This document shows positions 8,412 through 16,811 of a DNA stretch of 64,000 nt, piece by piece. Made by a program: the position numbers and the translations under genes. Origin of the DNA: Ensifer adhaerens (lineage in GTDB: Bacteria > Pseudomonadota > Alphaproteobacteria > Rhizobiales > Rhizobiaceae); contig NZ_CP015881.1 of NCBI RefSeq assembly GCF_000697965.2, positions 1,672,944 to 1,736,943 on the forward strand, read 5' to 3'. The notes beneath the pieces were generated by a model. That model was not told the DNA's origin. It did not search any database and was given only the letters and a program-made list of their open reading frames with translations. Position 1 is the stretch's first letter, and every line of letters starts with the position of its first letter.

Positions 8412-9279
8412 GCCCGATGTGACCGGCTTCTACGATCCCCGCACCGGCAGCATCCAATATGTCGTCGCCGACCCGGCGACGGGCAAATGCGCGATCATCG
8501 ATCCGGTGCTGGACTTCGATGAAAAGTCCGGCTCGACCGCGACGCGGAATGCCGATGCGATCCTCGACCATATCGCCGCCAAGGGTTTGACGGTCGAGTG
8601 GATCCTCGACACCCACCCGCACGCCGACCATTTCTCGGCGGCGCGCTACCTCAAAGCGAAGACCGGCGCGCCGACGGCGATCGGCGAACATGTGAAGGGC
8701 GTGCAGCGGATCTGGAAGGAGATCTACAACTGGCCGGACTTCGCCTGCGACGGTTCGCAATGGGACGGGCTGTTTGCCGACGGCGAGACGTTTCAGATCG
8801 GTGAGCTCAAGGCCCACGTCATGCATTCGCCGGGACATACGCTCGCCTCGATCTCTTACGTGATCGGCGACGCCGCCTTCATTCACGACACGCTGTTCAT
8901 GCCCGACAGCGGCTCGGCCCGCGCCGACTTTCCGGGCGGAAGCGCTGCCGACCTCTGGCGCTCGATCCAGGCCATTCTGGCACTGCCGGACGAAACACGG
9001 CTCTTCACCGGCCACGACTATTGCCCCGGCGGCCGCGAGGCGCGCTGGGAAAGCACGGTCGCCGAACAGAAGGCCACGAACCCGCACGTTGCCGGCAAGT
9101 CCGAGGCCGATTTCGTCGGCCTGCGCGAGGCGCGCGACCGCACCCTGCCGATGCCGAAGCTCATCCTGTACGCGCTGCAGGTGAACGTGCGTGGCGGCGA
9201 GCTCCCTGTCGCCGAGGACAACGGCCGACGCTACCTGAAGATACCGCTCGACGCGCTGCCCGGTTCGGTCTGGGGGTAG
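8404..9279 (+). CDS. MBL-fold hydrolase, persulfide dioxygenase-like (Blh/ETHE1 type)
   Basis: A 291-residue metallo-beta-lactamase-fold protein. The metal motif is THPHADH (residues 70-76). Other family signatures are HVMHSPGHTLASISYVIGD, FIHDTLFMPDSGSARADF and FTGHDYCPGG, a layout typical of ETHE1/Blh-like persulfide dioxygenases, which oxidise glutathione persulfide to sulfite with one iron. The ATG at 8404 lies inside the end of the preceding PLP-enzyme gene (8-bp overlap), so the two are coupled. The TauE/SafE gene starts 7 bp later and would export the sulfite. A glyoxalase II-like activity is the main alternative. Confidence 0.85.
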   Translation: MHKPDVTGFYDPRTGSIQYVVADPATGKCAIIDPVLDFDEKSGSTATRNADAILDHIAAKGLTVEWILDTHPHADHFSAARYLKAKTGAPTAIGEHVKGVQRIWKEIYNWPDFACDGSQWDGLFADGETFQIGELKAHVMHSPGHTLASISYVIGDAAFIHDTLFMPDSGSARADFPGGSAADLWRSIQAILALPDETRLFTGHDYCPGGREARWESTVAEQKATNPHVAGKSEADFVGLREARDRTLPMPKLILYALQVNVRGGELPVAEDNGRRYLKIPLDALPGSVWG

Positions 9280-9286
9280 CGGCATC

Positions 9287-10069
9287 GTGGCGGACCCCTT
9301 CCAGCAGATGCTGCTTGCGATCGGCTCCGGTTCGCTCACCGGCTTCACGCTCGGCCTGATCGGCGGTGGCGGCTCGATCCTGGCGACGCCGCTCCTGATC
9401 TATGTCGTCGGCATCCGCGACGTGCACACCGCGCTCGGCACCGGAGCGCTTGCGGTTTCCGCCAATGCCTATCTCAACCTGATAAGCCACGCGCTCCGCG
9501 GTCATCTCTGGTGGCGCTGCGCGCTGATCTTCACGGTCGCGGGTTCGCTTGGCGCCTTTTTCGGCTCCAGCCTCGGCAAGCTGATCGATGGCCAGCGATT
9601 GCTGTTCCTCTTCGGCCTCGTGATGATGTTCGTCAGCTTCGCCATGCGGAAGGTCAGGTGCGACACGGCGGCGACACCGCAGTCGCTTTCGCTCGGCACA
9701 CACGGCAAGACCGGCTTGACAGCGCTTCTGACCGGCACCTGTTCCGGCTTCTTCGGCATCGGCGGCGGTTTCCTCATCGTTCCCGGACTGCTGCTTGCGA
9801 CCGGCATGCCGCTCATCAACGCTGTGGGCACGTCGCTGCTTGCTGTCGGCACCTTCGGCCTGACGACCGCGATCAACTATGCCGCCTCTGGATTGGTGGA
9901 TTGGCGCATCGCCGGCTACTTCATCCTGGGTGGCGTCGCGGGTGGCGTGATCGGCACGATCGTTTCGACGCAGCTTTCGACCCAGCGCGATACGCTGACC
10001 AAGATTTTCCGTGCGATCATCTTTTCCGTCAGCCTTTACGTTCTCTGGCGCAGCTACGGAGCCGTGTGA
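9287..10069 (+). CDS. TauE/SafE family sulfite/organosulfonate exporter
   Basis: A 260-residue inner-membrane protein with about eight hydrophobic helices. The two repeats each begin with the family glycine-rich motif: GLIGGGGSILATPLL near residue 25 and GFFGIGGGFLIVPGLLL near 160. The start is GTG at 9287, 7 bp after the persulfide-dioxygenase-like gene. The family moves sulfite, sulfoacetate and similar anions outwards. After a persulfide dioxygenase the natural cargo is sulfite; the sequence itself does not fix the cargo. Confidence 0.9.
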   Translation: MADPFQQMLLAIGSGSLTGFTLGLIGGGGSILATPLLIYVVGIRDVHTALGTGALAVSANAYLNLISHALRGHLWWRCALIFTVAGSLGAFFGSSLGKLIDGQRLLFLFGLVMMFVSFAMRKVRCDTAATPQSLSLGTHGKTGLTALLTGTCSGFFGIGGGFLIVPGLLLATGMPLINAVGTSLLAVGTFGLTTAINYAASGLVDWRIAGYFILGGVAGGVIGTIVSTQLSTQRDTLTKIFRAIIFSVSLYVLWRSYGAV

Positions 10070-10192
10070 CCGGCTTCGCCGTCCGCAATCCATATGACGG
10101 CGCGACTGATCGGTCCTTGGCCGGAAACATACGCAGCGAGTCCGGAATCGTACTATCTGGATCATTCAAGACAACGGCGTGGCGTGTTTTAA

Positions 10193-10218
10193 TCCTGTCA
10201 GCACTCTTTCGGACAGGA
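10193..10218 (+). promoter_or_regulatory. Leader hairpin overlapping ribosome site of tehA-like gene
   Basis: TCCTGTC (10193-10199) and GACAGGA (10212-10218) form a perfect 7-bp stem with a 12-nt loop. The right arm holds the purine-rich AGGA just upstream of the ATG at 10227, so the stem would hide the ribosome site. Confidence 0.4.
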
Positions 10219-10226
10219 ATAATCCA

Positions 10227-11222
10227 ATGACCGTTCAATCCATGGACCTCTCGAACAGCACGCCGTTGACCCGCAGGTCGATCTCGCAGCTTCCGATCAA
10301 CCTGTTCGCCTCGGTAATGGGCATAACCGGCCTGAGCCTCGCCTGGCGCGAAGCCACCAGGACGATCGGTCTGCCGGCCCTTCCCGGCGAATATGTCGGC
10401 TGGCTCGGGACTTCGATCTTTCTAAGCCTTGCGCTCGGCTACGCTTTCAAGTGGCACCGCCATCCGGCCACGGTCGCCGCCGAATTCGCCCATCCGGTTC
10501 AAAGCAACTTCTTCGCAACGGTCGCAATCGGCTTGCTTCTGCAGTCAGCTTTTCTGAACCGCTATAGCCCGCTGCTGTCAGAAGTCGTCTGGACGGCTGC
10601 GTCGGCGCTGACCTTCGCCCTCGCTTATGTCGTCGCCAGGGGCTTCCTCGGCCGGCAACAGTCGCGCGATACGACGCTGCCGCCGCTGCTCATCCCCGGT
10701 GTCGCCACTCTGGATATCGCCGTTACCGGCCACGCCATGCCGTTCGCCTGGGCACATGAGGTCAACATGCTTGCCTTCTCGGTCGGCAGCGTCATCGCCG
10801 CAGTCTTCATTGCGCTGATCTTCTCGCGGTTGCGCCATGAAGATCCACTTCCGGCGCTGGCTCGGCCGTCTCTCATGGTTCTGGTCGCCCCCTTTGCCGT
10901 CGGCTTCCTCGCCTATACCAATGTCACGGGTTCGGTCGATCTCTTCGCCACGGTCCTGTTCTACTTCGCGCTGTTTCTGATGCTCGTCCTGTCGCCGATG
11001 GTATTCCGCTCCCATGTCCCCTTCAGCGTCGGCTGGTGGGCGATCAGCTTTCCGCTTGCTGCGCTCTCGATCGCCTTCTTCCGGTATGCTGCGTCTGCCG
11101 AGAGCACCGTCCTCACCGGGCTGGCTGGACTGTTCTTTCTGTTTCTGGCTGGCGCGATTGCGGTTGTCTTCTATCGGACGATCAGCATCATCCTCACCGG
11201 CAGATTGTTCGAGGTTCGCTAA
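10227..11222 (+). CDS. TehA/SLAC1 family anion channel or sulfite/tellurite exporter
   Basis: A 331-residue, roughly ten-helix membrane protein of the SLAC1/TehA/Mae1/Ssu1 superfamily. Family features include FASVMGITGLSLAWR in helix 1, the basic loop FKWHRHPATVAAEFAHPVQSN after helix 2, and SVGWWAISFPLAALSIAFF near the end. The ATG at 10227 has ACAGGA upstream. The superfamily includes plant SLAC1 chloride channels, TehA, and the yeast sulfite pump Ssu1, so a sulfite role beside TauE would fit. This is inference. Its stop codon overlaps the start of the GlxA-type regulator by one base. Confidence 0.88.
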   Translation: MTVQSMDLSNSTPLTRRSISQLPINLFASVMGITGLSLAWREATRTIGLPALPGEYVGWLGTSIFLSLALGYAFKWHRHPATVAAEFAHPVQSNFFATVAIGLLLQSAFLNRYSPLLSEVVWTAASALTFALAYVVARGFLGRQQSRDTTLPPLLIPGVATLDIAVTGHAMPFAWAHEVNMLAFSVGSVIAAVFIALIFSRLRHEDPLPALARPSLMVLVAPFAVGFLAYTNVTGSVDLFATVLFYFALFLMLVLSPMVFRSHVPFSVGWWAISFPLAALSIAFFRYAASAESTVLTGLAGLFFLFLAGAIAVVFYRTISIILTGRLFEVR

Positions 11223-12181
11223 TGGCCGTTCACAAAGTCGCGATCGTCGCAATGCAGGGCGTCCAGCTCCTCGACGTTATCGGCCCTTCGGACGTGTTCG
11301 CGGAGGCCAACCGTCAGAGTGGCACCGACCATTATTCGGTGGAGGTCGTCAGCGCCTCCACCGCCCCGGTGCGTGGGTCTTCCGGGCTGACCCTCCTTCC
11401 CGACCGTGCGATGGATGACGGCATTGCCGACATCGATACCCTGCTGGTTGCCGGGGACCCGCTCATTCACGAACGACCGCTTCCGATATCGCTTCTGACT
11501 TGGGTGAAGGACGCATCCGCCCGTGCCAGTCGCTTCGGATCGGTATGCTCCGGCGCCTTCGTGCTCGGCGAAGCGGGCCTGTTGAACGGCAGGCGGGCGA
11601 CGACGCATTGGTCGCAAGCGGCGGAATTCGGCAAGCGCTTTCCGGAGGTGAAGCTCGAGCCCAACCGCATCTTTACCAAGGACGGCAATGTCTGGACCTC
11701 GGCGGGCGTGACAGCCGGCATCGACCTCGCACTTGCCATCGTCGAAAAGGATCTCGGCCTGCACATCGCCTTGAAAGTCGCGCGTGAACTTGTTGTCTTC
11801 CTCAAGCGACCCGGCGGCCAGACCCAGTTCAGCACGCTCCTTGCCGGCCAGCTTGCGCAGAAGACCCCTATTCGCGCGGCGCAGGACTACATTGCCGACA
11901 ACCTCTCTGCCGATCTCGGTGTCGGGGCGATCGCCAGGCGCACCGGCATGAGCGAGCGAAACTTCTCCAGGCAATTCAAGCAGGAGGTGGGCATGACGCC
12001 GGCTGACTATGTTGAGAGCATGCGGCTTGAGGCGGGGCGCAGATTGGCCGAAGACACAAGCATCCCGCTCAAAAAGATTGCGACCGATATCGGCTTCCAT
12101 GACGATATCGCCTTCCGTCGTTCCTTCGTTCGTCGATTCGGCACGTCGCCGGCGGCTTATCGAAAGAGCTTCGGCTCCTAA
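11222..12181 (+). CDS. GlxA family transcriptional regulator (DJ-1/PfpI domain plus AraC HTH)
   Basis: A 319-residue regulator. Residues about 5-170 form a DJ-1/PfpI-like domain (VAIVAMQGVQLLDVIGPSDV; the nucleophile-elbow region is FGSVCSGAFVLGEAGLL). Residues about 215-315 form an AraC-type double HTH (LGVGAIARRTGMSERNFSRQ and IPLKKIATDIGFHDDIAFRR). The ATG shares one base with the upstream stop (TAATG), so it is coupled to the TehA/SLAC1-type gene and probably regulates it. The inducer is unknown. Confidence 0.92.
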   Translation: MAVHKVAIVAMQGVQLLDVIGPSDVFAEANRQSGTDHYSVEVVSASTAPVRGSSGLTLLPDRAMDDGIADIDTLLVAGDPLIHERPLPISLLTWVKDASARASRFGSVCSGAFVLGEAGLLNGRRATTHWSQAAEFGKRFPEVKLEPNRIFTKDGNVWTSAGVTAGIDLALAIVEKDLGLHIALKVARELVVFLKRPGGQTQFSTLLAGQLAQKTPIRAAQDYIADNLSADLGVGAIARRTGMSERNFSRQFKQEVGMTPADYVESMRLEAGRRLAEDTSIPLKKIATDIGFHDDIAFRRSFVRRFGTSPAAYRKSFGS

Positions 12182-12226
12182 GCCTCGCTCAAGGCCCGCG
12201 CCGTTACCGCCACCGGAGAAACCAGC

Positions 12227-13525
12227 ATGTTCGACCTGATCATCCGCAATGCCAATCTTCCGGACGGACGGCTTGGCGTCGATGTCGGCGTCAAGGGCGG
12301 CAAGATCGCAGCGATCGAGATGGCTCTTGCCGCGACAGCGGGCGAAGAAATCGACGCCACCGGCCGCCTGCTCAGCCCGCCTTTCTGCGACCCGCATTTC
12401 CACATGGACGCGACGCTGTCGCTCGGACTGCCGCGCATGAACGTCTCCGGCACGCTGCTGGAAGGCATCGCGCTCTGGGGCGAGCTGCGCCCGATGTTGA
12501 CCAAGGAGGCGCTGGTCGCGCGGGCGCTGCGCTATTGCGACCTCGCCGTCAGCCAGGGCCTTCTTGCCATCCGCAGCCACGTCGACACCTCCGATCCACG
12601 GCTGGTGACGGCCGAGGCACTGCTGGAGGTAAAGGAGAAGGTCGCGCCCTATATCGACCTGCAGCTCGTCGCCTTCCCGCAGGACGGCTATTTTCGCGCG
12701 GCCGACGGCGAGGCTTCACTGAACCGCGCACTCGATATGGGCATCGGCATCGTCGGCGGCATCCCGCATTTCGAGCGCACGATGGAAGATGGCACCCGCT
12801 CGGTGGAAGTGCTCTGCCGGATCGCCGCAGACCGCGGCCTGCCGGTCGACATGCATTGCGACGAGACCGACGATCCGATGTCGCGCCACATCGAGACGCT
12901 GGCGGCTCAAACGGTCCGTTTCGGACTTCAGGGCCGCGTCGCCGGATCGCACCTGACTTCGATGCACTCGATGGACAACTACTATGTCTCCAAGCTGATC
13001 CCGCTGATGGCGGAGGCGGAGATCAACGTGATCCCCAATCCGCTGATCAACATCATGCTGCAGGGACGCCACGACACCTATCCCAAGCGCCGCGGCATGA
13101 CGCGGGTTCGCGAGTTGATGGCGGCCGGCCTCAACGTTTCCTTCGGGCACGACTGCGTCATGGATCCCTGGTACTCGATGGGTTCGGGCGACATGCTGGA
13201 AGTGGCTCACATGGCCATCCACGTGACGCAGATGGGCGGGATCGAGGACAAGCGCAAGATCTTCGACGCCATCACCGTGAATGCAGCGAAAACCATGGGC
13301 CTTGAAGGCTATGGCCTCGACGTCGGCTGTAAGGCCGACCTCGTCCTGATGCAGGCGGCCGATGTCAGCGAAGCGCTGCGGCTGAAACCGAACCGGCTCT
13401 GCGTGGTCAAGGACGGCAAGGTCATCGCCAGGACGGCGCCGCGCATCAGCGAACTGCTTCTCGACGGCCGGCCGGCCTCCATCGACATCGGGCTGGATTA
13501 CATCCCGCAGACGTCGGCGCCCTGA
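12227..13525 (+). CDS. Amidohydrolase, cytosine deaminase-like (CodA family)
   Basis: A 432-residue TIM-barrel amidohydrolase of CodA length. Metal and catalytic residues line up well: HFHMD (His57, His59), HCDETDD (His210, Glu213), a further His in GSHLTSMH and GHDCVMDPW (Asp309), equivalent to CodA His61/63, His214, Glu217, His246 and Asp313. It therefore probably hydrolyses an exocyclic amine or ring amide of a pyrimidine or triazine-like compound. It lies 45 bp after the GlxA-type gene and is convergent with the RpiR gene. Because a polyamine-type importer and a peptidase follow, its true substrate may not be cytosine. Confidence 0.87.
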   Translation: MFDLIIRNANLPDGRLGVDVGVKGGKIAAIEMALAATAGEEIDATGRLLSPPFCDPHFHMDATLSLGLPRMNVSGTLLEGIALWGELRPMLTKEALVARALRYCDLAVSQGLLAIRSHVDTSDPRLVTAEALLEVKEKVAPYIDLQLVAFPQDGYFRAADGEASLNRALDMGIGIVGGIPHFERTMEDGTRSVEVLCRIAADRGLPVDMHCDETDDPMSRHIETLAAQTVRFGLQGRVAGSHLTSMHSMDNYYVSKLIPLMAEAEINVIPNPLINIMLQGRHDTYPKRRGMTRVRELMAAGLNVSFGHDCVMDPWYSMGSGDMLEVAHMAIHVTQMGGIEDKRKIFDAITVNAAKTMGLEGYGLDVGCKADLVLMQAADVSEALRLKPNRLCVVKDGKVIARTAPRISELLLDGRPASIDIGLDYIPQTSAP

Positions 13526-13542
13526 GCTTTCGGACTTCGATT

Positions 13543-14400
13543 TCAATCCTCGAAGTCGCCGAAGACGTTCTGTAGCCGAGTAAGCTGGGCGACGCGCTCG
13601 CCGACCTCGTCGCCGAGGACGACGATGATGTTGCTCAGAAGCAGGTCCATGACCGCGACGGTCGTTGCTGCTCCATCCCAGAGCGGACCATGGGACCCGG
13701 GCACGACGAGGCAGATGTCGGAGACCTCCGGCGCCCAGGGGCAGAACTCGTCGGTGAAGAGGATGACCTTGACGCCGGCCCGACGCGCCTCCTCCGCCAA
13801 GGGCCGCGCCTTGGCGGCGAAGCGGCGTACGTCGTGCAGGAACAGCACGCGTCCCTCGACGGAACCGTCGAGCAGCTCGGCATAGGTGCCGTTGAGGCCA
13901 TCGACGAACTGCACCCGCGACCGGGTATAGGATAGCTGGCTCGCGAAATACTGCGCGATGCCGCGTACGTTCTGGTAGGCAGCGACATAGACCTCGCTGG
14001 CAGCAATCAGAGCGTCGATCGCCTGCTGCCATTCCGGCGCGGTCGTCAACTCATAGATCATGCCGAGATTGTCGATCTGCTGCTGGATCAGGCCGGCAAG
14101 CAGCTTGCCTTCGCGGTTGTCGTCGCGCAGACGGCCAACCGATCCCTTCACCTGCCAGGCAGGATTGTTGGAGCCGTCGCGCCGAAGCTCCAGTTTCAGC
14201 TCGTCGAGACCGTCGAAGCCCATGCGCCGAAGATAACGCCCGACCGTCATCGGCGAAACTTCAAGCCGGGTCGCGATCGAACGCGCCGTCTCGAAGGGAA
14301 TGTCGGCCAGATTACGCTCGATGTAGTTGGCGATGAGCTTATCAGATTTCGAGCGTCTGAGCTCGTCGCTGCGCACCAGCTTCAGGATTCGCTGCGCCAC
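13543..14400 (-). CDS. RpiR/MurR family transcriptional regulator
   Basis: A 285-residue regulator. The N-terminal HTH_6 domain (about residues 20-85) includes ETARSIATRLEVSPMTVGRY and LRRMGFDGLDELK. A SIS sugar-phosphate-type domain follows (about 110-245; FASQLSYTRSRVQFVDGLNG and KVILFTDEFCPWAP). The start is GTG at 14400, with AGGGGAGGGG just upstream. It is downstream of and in line with the ABC binding-protein gene, and convergent with the amidohydrolase gene. It probably controls the divergent ABC/peptidase operons. Although SIS domains usually bind phosphosugars, RpiR-type regulators beside amine or amino-acid importers are also known. Confidence 0.9.
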   Translation of the reverse strand: MAQRILKLVRSDELRRSKSDKLIANYIERNLADIPFETARSIATRLEVSPMTVGRYLRRMGFDGLDELKLELRRDGSNNPAWQVKGSVGRLRDDNREGKLLAGLIQQQIDNLGMIYELTTAPEWQQAIDALIAASEVYVAAYQNVRGIAQYFASQLSYTRSRVQFVDGLNGTYAELLDGSVEGRVLFLHDVRRFAAKARPLAEEARRAGVKVILFTDEFCPWAPEVSDICLVVPGSHGPLWDGAATTVAVMDLLLSNIIVVLGDEVGERVAQLTRLQNVFGDFED

Positions 14401-14476
14401 GTCCCCTCCCCTTGCATGATCGGAGCGGGACGCCGGCAAGCTAGCGCCGCATATCCCGCTCCGTCGCATCGCCTGT

Positions 14477-15556
14477 TTATTGCGCCGTCTTCACCTTCGT
14501 CCAGACCCGATCGAGCTGGCGCACGCCGGGGCCGAGATCTTCGAAGATCTGCAGCTTCTGCATGGTTTCCGGCGGCGGGTTGATTTCCTTGCTATTCTTG
14601 ATCTGCTCGGGGGTCAATTGCCGCGCAGGCACGTTGGCCGTGCCGTTCGTCTGCTGCTCGATGTTGAGCGCCGCCACTTCGGGACGCGTGTAGAACTGCA
14701 TGAACTTTACGGCGTTCTCCTTGTTCGGCGCGGTCTTCAGAACGCAGATATCCTCCTGATACATCGTCGCGCCTTCCTCCGGGATCACGTAGCCGAGATC
14801 CTTCGGATTGCCGAAGACGTCGACCATCGAGCCGACGAAGAAATGACCGGCCGCCACATCGCCGGCCGCGACCATCGGGCGGGTGTCATAGGTGAAGGCG
14901 GCGACATCCGGCTTCATGGCGATGATCGTATCGGCCGCCTGCTGCAATTCGGCAGGGTCGGTGGAATTGACCTTGTGGCCATTGAGGATGAGGCCGACCG
15001 ACAGCACCTCGCGCATGTCGTCAAGCAGCGTGAATTTCAGGCCTTTGGCCTTCACGGTTTCGATCAGGTCGCGCCAGCCGGTCACGTCCTTGCCGAGCAG
15101 CGTGCGGTTATAAAGGATACCGACCGTACCGAAGGCATAGGGCAGGCAATATTCGCCCTTCGGGTCGCTCTTGGCGCGCAGGAACGTCGGGTCGATATTC
15201 TTGAAGCCCTCATAGGTGTTGATGTCGGTCTTTTCGAGCAGGTCGAGCTTGGCCATGATGTCCTGCATGTGCACCGACGGGAAGACGATGTCGTAACCCG
15301 TGGCGCCACCCTGGATCTTCGCCAGCATCTCCTCGTTGGAGGAATAGGTCGAGAGGTTGACCTTGATCTGGGTCTCCTCCTCGAACTTCTTGAGGACAGC
15401 CGGATTGATGTATTCGCCCCAGTTGTAGATGTTGAGCTCGGCCGCTTGCGCCGTGCCGAAAAGGGCTGTCAGCGTCGCGAGGGACAGTGCCACTGTGCGC
15501 GCACGGGTCGCGAAGGCTCTCCTGCCCCCGCGGGTCCTCCCGTTTGTCATCGTCAT
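14477..15556 (-). CDS. Polyamine-type ABC transporter substrate-binding protein (PotD/PotF-like)
   Basis: A 359-residue periplasmic binding protein. A long basic N-region and a hydrophobic stretch form a signal peptide cut after TAQA (residue 38), giving a mature start AELNIYNWGEYINP, the standard PotD opening. Further family features are LSTYSSNEEMLAKIQ, GYDIVFPSVHMQDIM and the C-terminal LGPGVRQLDRVWTKVK. The ATG at 15556 has AGAGGAG upstream; a second ATG lies two codons in. It is divergent from the matching ATPase and permease genes, which is unusual since pot operons are mostly collinear. The ligand may be a polyamine or another cationic amine. Confidence 0.93.
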   Translation of the reverse strand: MTMTNGRTRGGRRAFATRARTVALSLATLTALFGTAQAAELNIYNWGEYINPAVLKKFEEETQIKVNLSTYSSNEEMLAKIQGGATGYDIVFPSVHMQDIMAKLDLLEKTDINTYEGFKNIDPTFLRAKSDPKGEYCLPYAFGTVGILYNRTLLGKDVTGWRDLIETVKAKGLKFTLLDDMREVLSVGLILNGHKVNSTDPAELQQAADTIIAMKPDVAAFTYDTRPMVAAGDVAAGHFFVGSMVDVFGNPKDLGYVIPEEGATMYQEDICVLKTAPNKENAVKFMQFYTRPEVAALNIEQQTNGTANVPARQLTPEQIKNSKEINPPPETMQKLQIFEDLGPGVRQLDRVWTKVKTAQ

Positions 15557-15675
15557 CGAAATTCTCCTCTGATGGTTCTGGCCGGACGGCCTGACACGAT
15601 CTTGACCGGCCGCTTCCGGATCACGGCTTCTCGTGGCCGTTGACTCCGATAGGCAAATGGTATCCATATATCGAA

Positions 15676-15700
15676 AACGCACAAGCGTTATTTGCATAAC
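15676..15700. promoter_or_regulatory. Overlapping inverted repeats in divergent potD/potA promoter region
   Basis: AACGC-ACAA-GCGTT (15676-15689) overlaps GTTAT-TTGC-ATAAC (15687-15700); both have perfect 5-bp arms. They lie 19 bp before the ATPase start and 120 bp upstream of the divergent binding-protein start. They are candidate operators for the RpiR-type regulator. Confidence 0.45.
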
Positions 15701-15718
15701 ATTTTGGGGAACAGAAGT

Positions 15719-16810
15719 ATGCAGAATTCCATCGTCCGGCTGGTGGAGGCGAGCAAGGCCTTTACCACTCCGGAAGGCGGCACCGTGACCGCTCTCGACC
15801 GTATAAATCTCGATGTCCGCCGCAACGAATTCCTGACCTTGCTCGGTCCCTCCGGTTGCGGCAAGACGACACTGCTGCAGGCGATCAGCGGCTTCGTCGA
15901 ACTCGACGGCGGCTCGATCCTGATCGACGGCGAGGACATGACCGACCGGCCGCCCTATCGTCGCCCGGTCAACACCGTCTTCCAGAACTACGCCCTGTTT
16001 CCACATATGACCGTCGGCGAAAACGTCGCCTACTCGCTGGAGGTGGCGGGCGTTGCCAAGCCGCAGCGCCGGGAAAAGGTCGCGTCCGCCCTGAAGATGG
16101 TCGGGCTCGAAGGCATGGAAGCACGCAAGCCGCGCCAGCTCTCCGGCGGCCAGCAGCAGCGGGTGGCGCTCGCCCGCGCCATCATCGCCCGGCCGAAGCT
16201 GCTTTTGCTCGACGAACCGCTGTCGGCGCTCGACAAGAACCTGCGCCAGGCCATGCAGATCGAACTCAAGACGCTGCAGAACGAGCTTGGCATCTCCTTC
16301 ATCTTCGTCACCCATGACCAGCAGGAAGCGCTGACGATGTCGGATCGCGTTGCCGTGCTATCAGGCGGGCGCATCCAGCAGCTCGATACGCCTCGCGCCA
16401 TCTACGACCATCCGGTCAACACGTTCGTTGCAACGTTCATCGGCGCCAGCAATCTGTTCGAAGGCAGGCTCGACGGCGACCGGTTGATGACGGCTGACGG
16501 CATGGCGATCCGCCACCGGCCCTGCGAGCGGAAGATTTCGGCAGAGGCAACGGCGCTGATCCGTCCGGAACAGTTCTTCCTCGCCGAGGACAACGCTCCC
16601 TTCCCGACGATCGACGTCGATCTCGACCAGATCGTCTTCGTCGGCTCCACCTTCGAGCTGTTCGGTCGCACCGCCGAGGGCCGCAAGGTCGTCGCCGAGA
16701 TTCCGGCCAACCGCCGCAGCCTCGTTGGCACGGTCGAGCAGACCCGTAAGGCGCGACTTGCCTATGATCCAGCCGCCGTACACCTGATTGGCGAAAGCGC
16801 AGGTGCCTAA
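15719..16810 (+). CDS. Polyamine-type ABC transporter ATP-binding protein (PotA-like)
   Basis: A 363-residue ATPase. It has Walker A GPSGCGKTT (residues 43-51), signature [14 protein letters not shown] (about 140), Walker B LLLLDEPLSALD (about 165) and the switch His in FIFVTHDQQEA, then a C-terminal TOBE domain (about 270-355; ALIRPEQFFL). The ATG at 15719 is preferred to a TTG at 15692 because the latter lacks a ribosome site. It is first of a rightward operon with two permeases and a P1-family peptidase; the permease start is 1 bp after its stop codon. Confidence 0.94.
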   Translation: MQNSIVRLVEASKAFTTPEGGTVTALDRINLDVRRNEFLTLLGPSGCGKTTLLQAISGFVELDGGSILIDGEDMTDRPPYRRPVNTVFQNYALFPHMTVGENVAYSLEVAGVAKPQRREKVASALKMVGLEGMEARKPRQLSGGQQQRVALARAIIARPKLLLLDEPLSALDKNLRQAMQIELKTLQNELGISFIFVTHDQQEALTMSDRVAVLSGGRIQQLDTPRAIYDHPVNTFVATFIGASNLFEGRLDGDRLMTADGMAIRHRPCERKISAEATALIRPEQFFLAEDNAPFPTIDVDLDQIVFVGSTFELFGRTAEGRKVVAEIPANRRSLVGTVEQTRKARLAYDPAAVHLIGESAGA

Positions 16811-16811
16811 G

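Noticed and set aside
11222..12181. DJ-1/PfpI protease
   Set aside because: The DJ-1 domain is followed by an AraC HTH, so it is a GlxA-type regulator and not a protease.
11219..12580. A 453-codon open frame on the minus strand
   Set aside because: It runs antisense across the GlxA-type regulator and the start of the amidohydrolase gene; both plus-strand genes have clear motifs.
14480..15643. A 387-codon open frame on the plus strand
   Set aside because: It is antisense to the PotD-like gene and has no signal peptide or domain.
15557..16315. Extension of the PotD-like protein upstream to 16315
   Set aside because: The long in-frame extension is antisense to the ATPase gene. The ATG at 15556 has a good ribosome site and gives a proper signal peptide.
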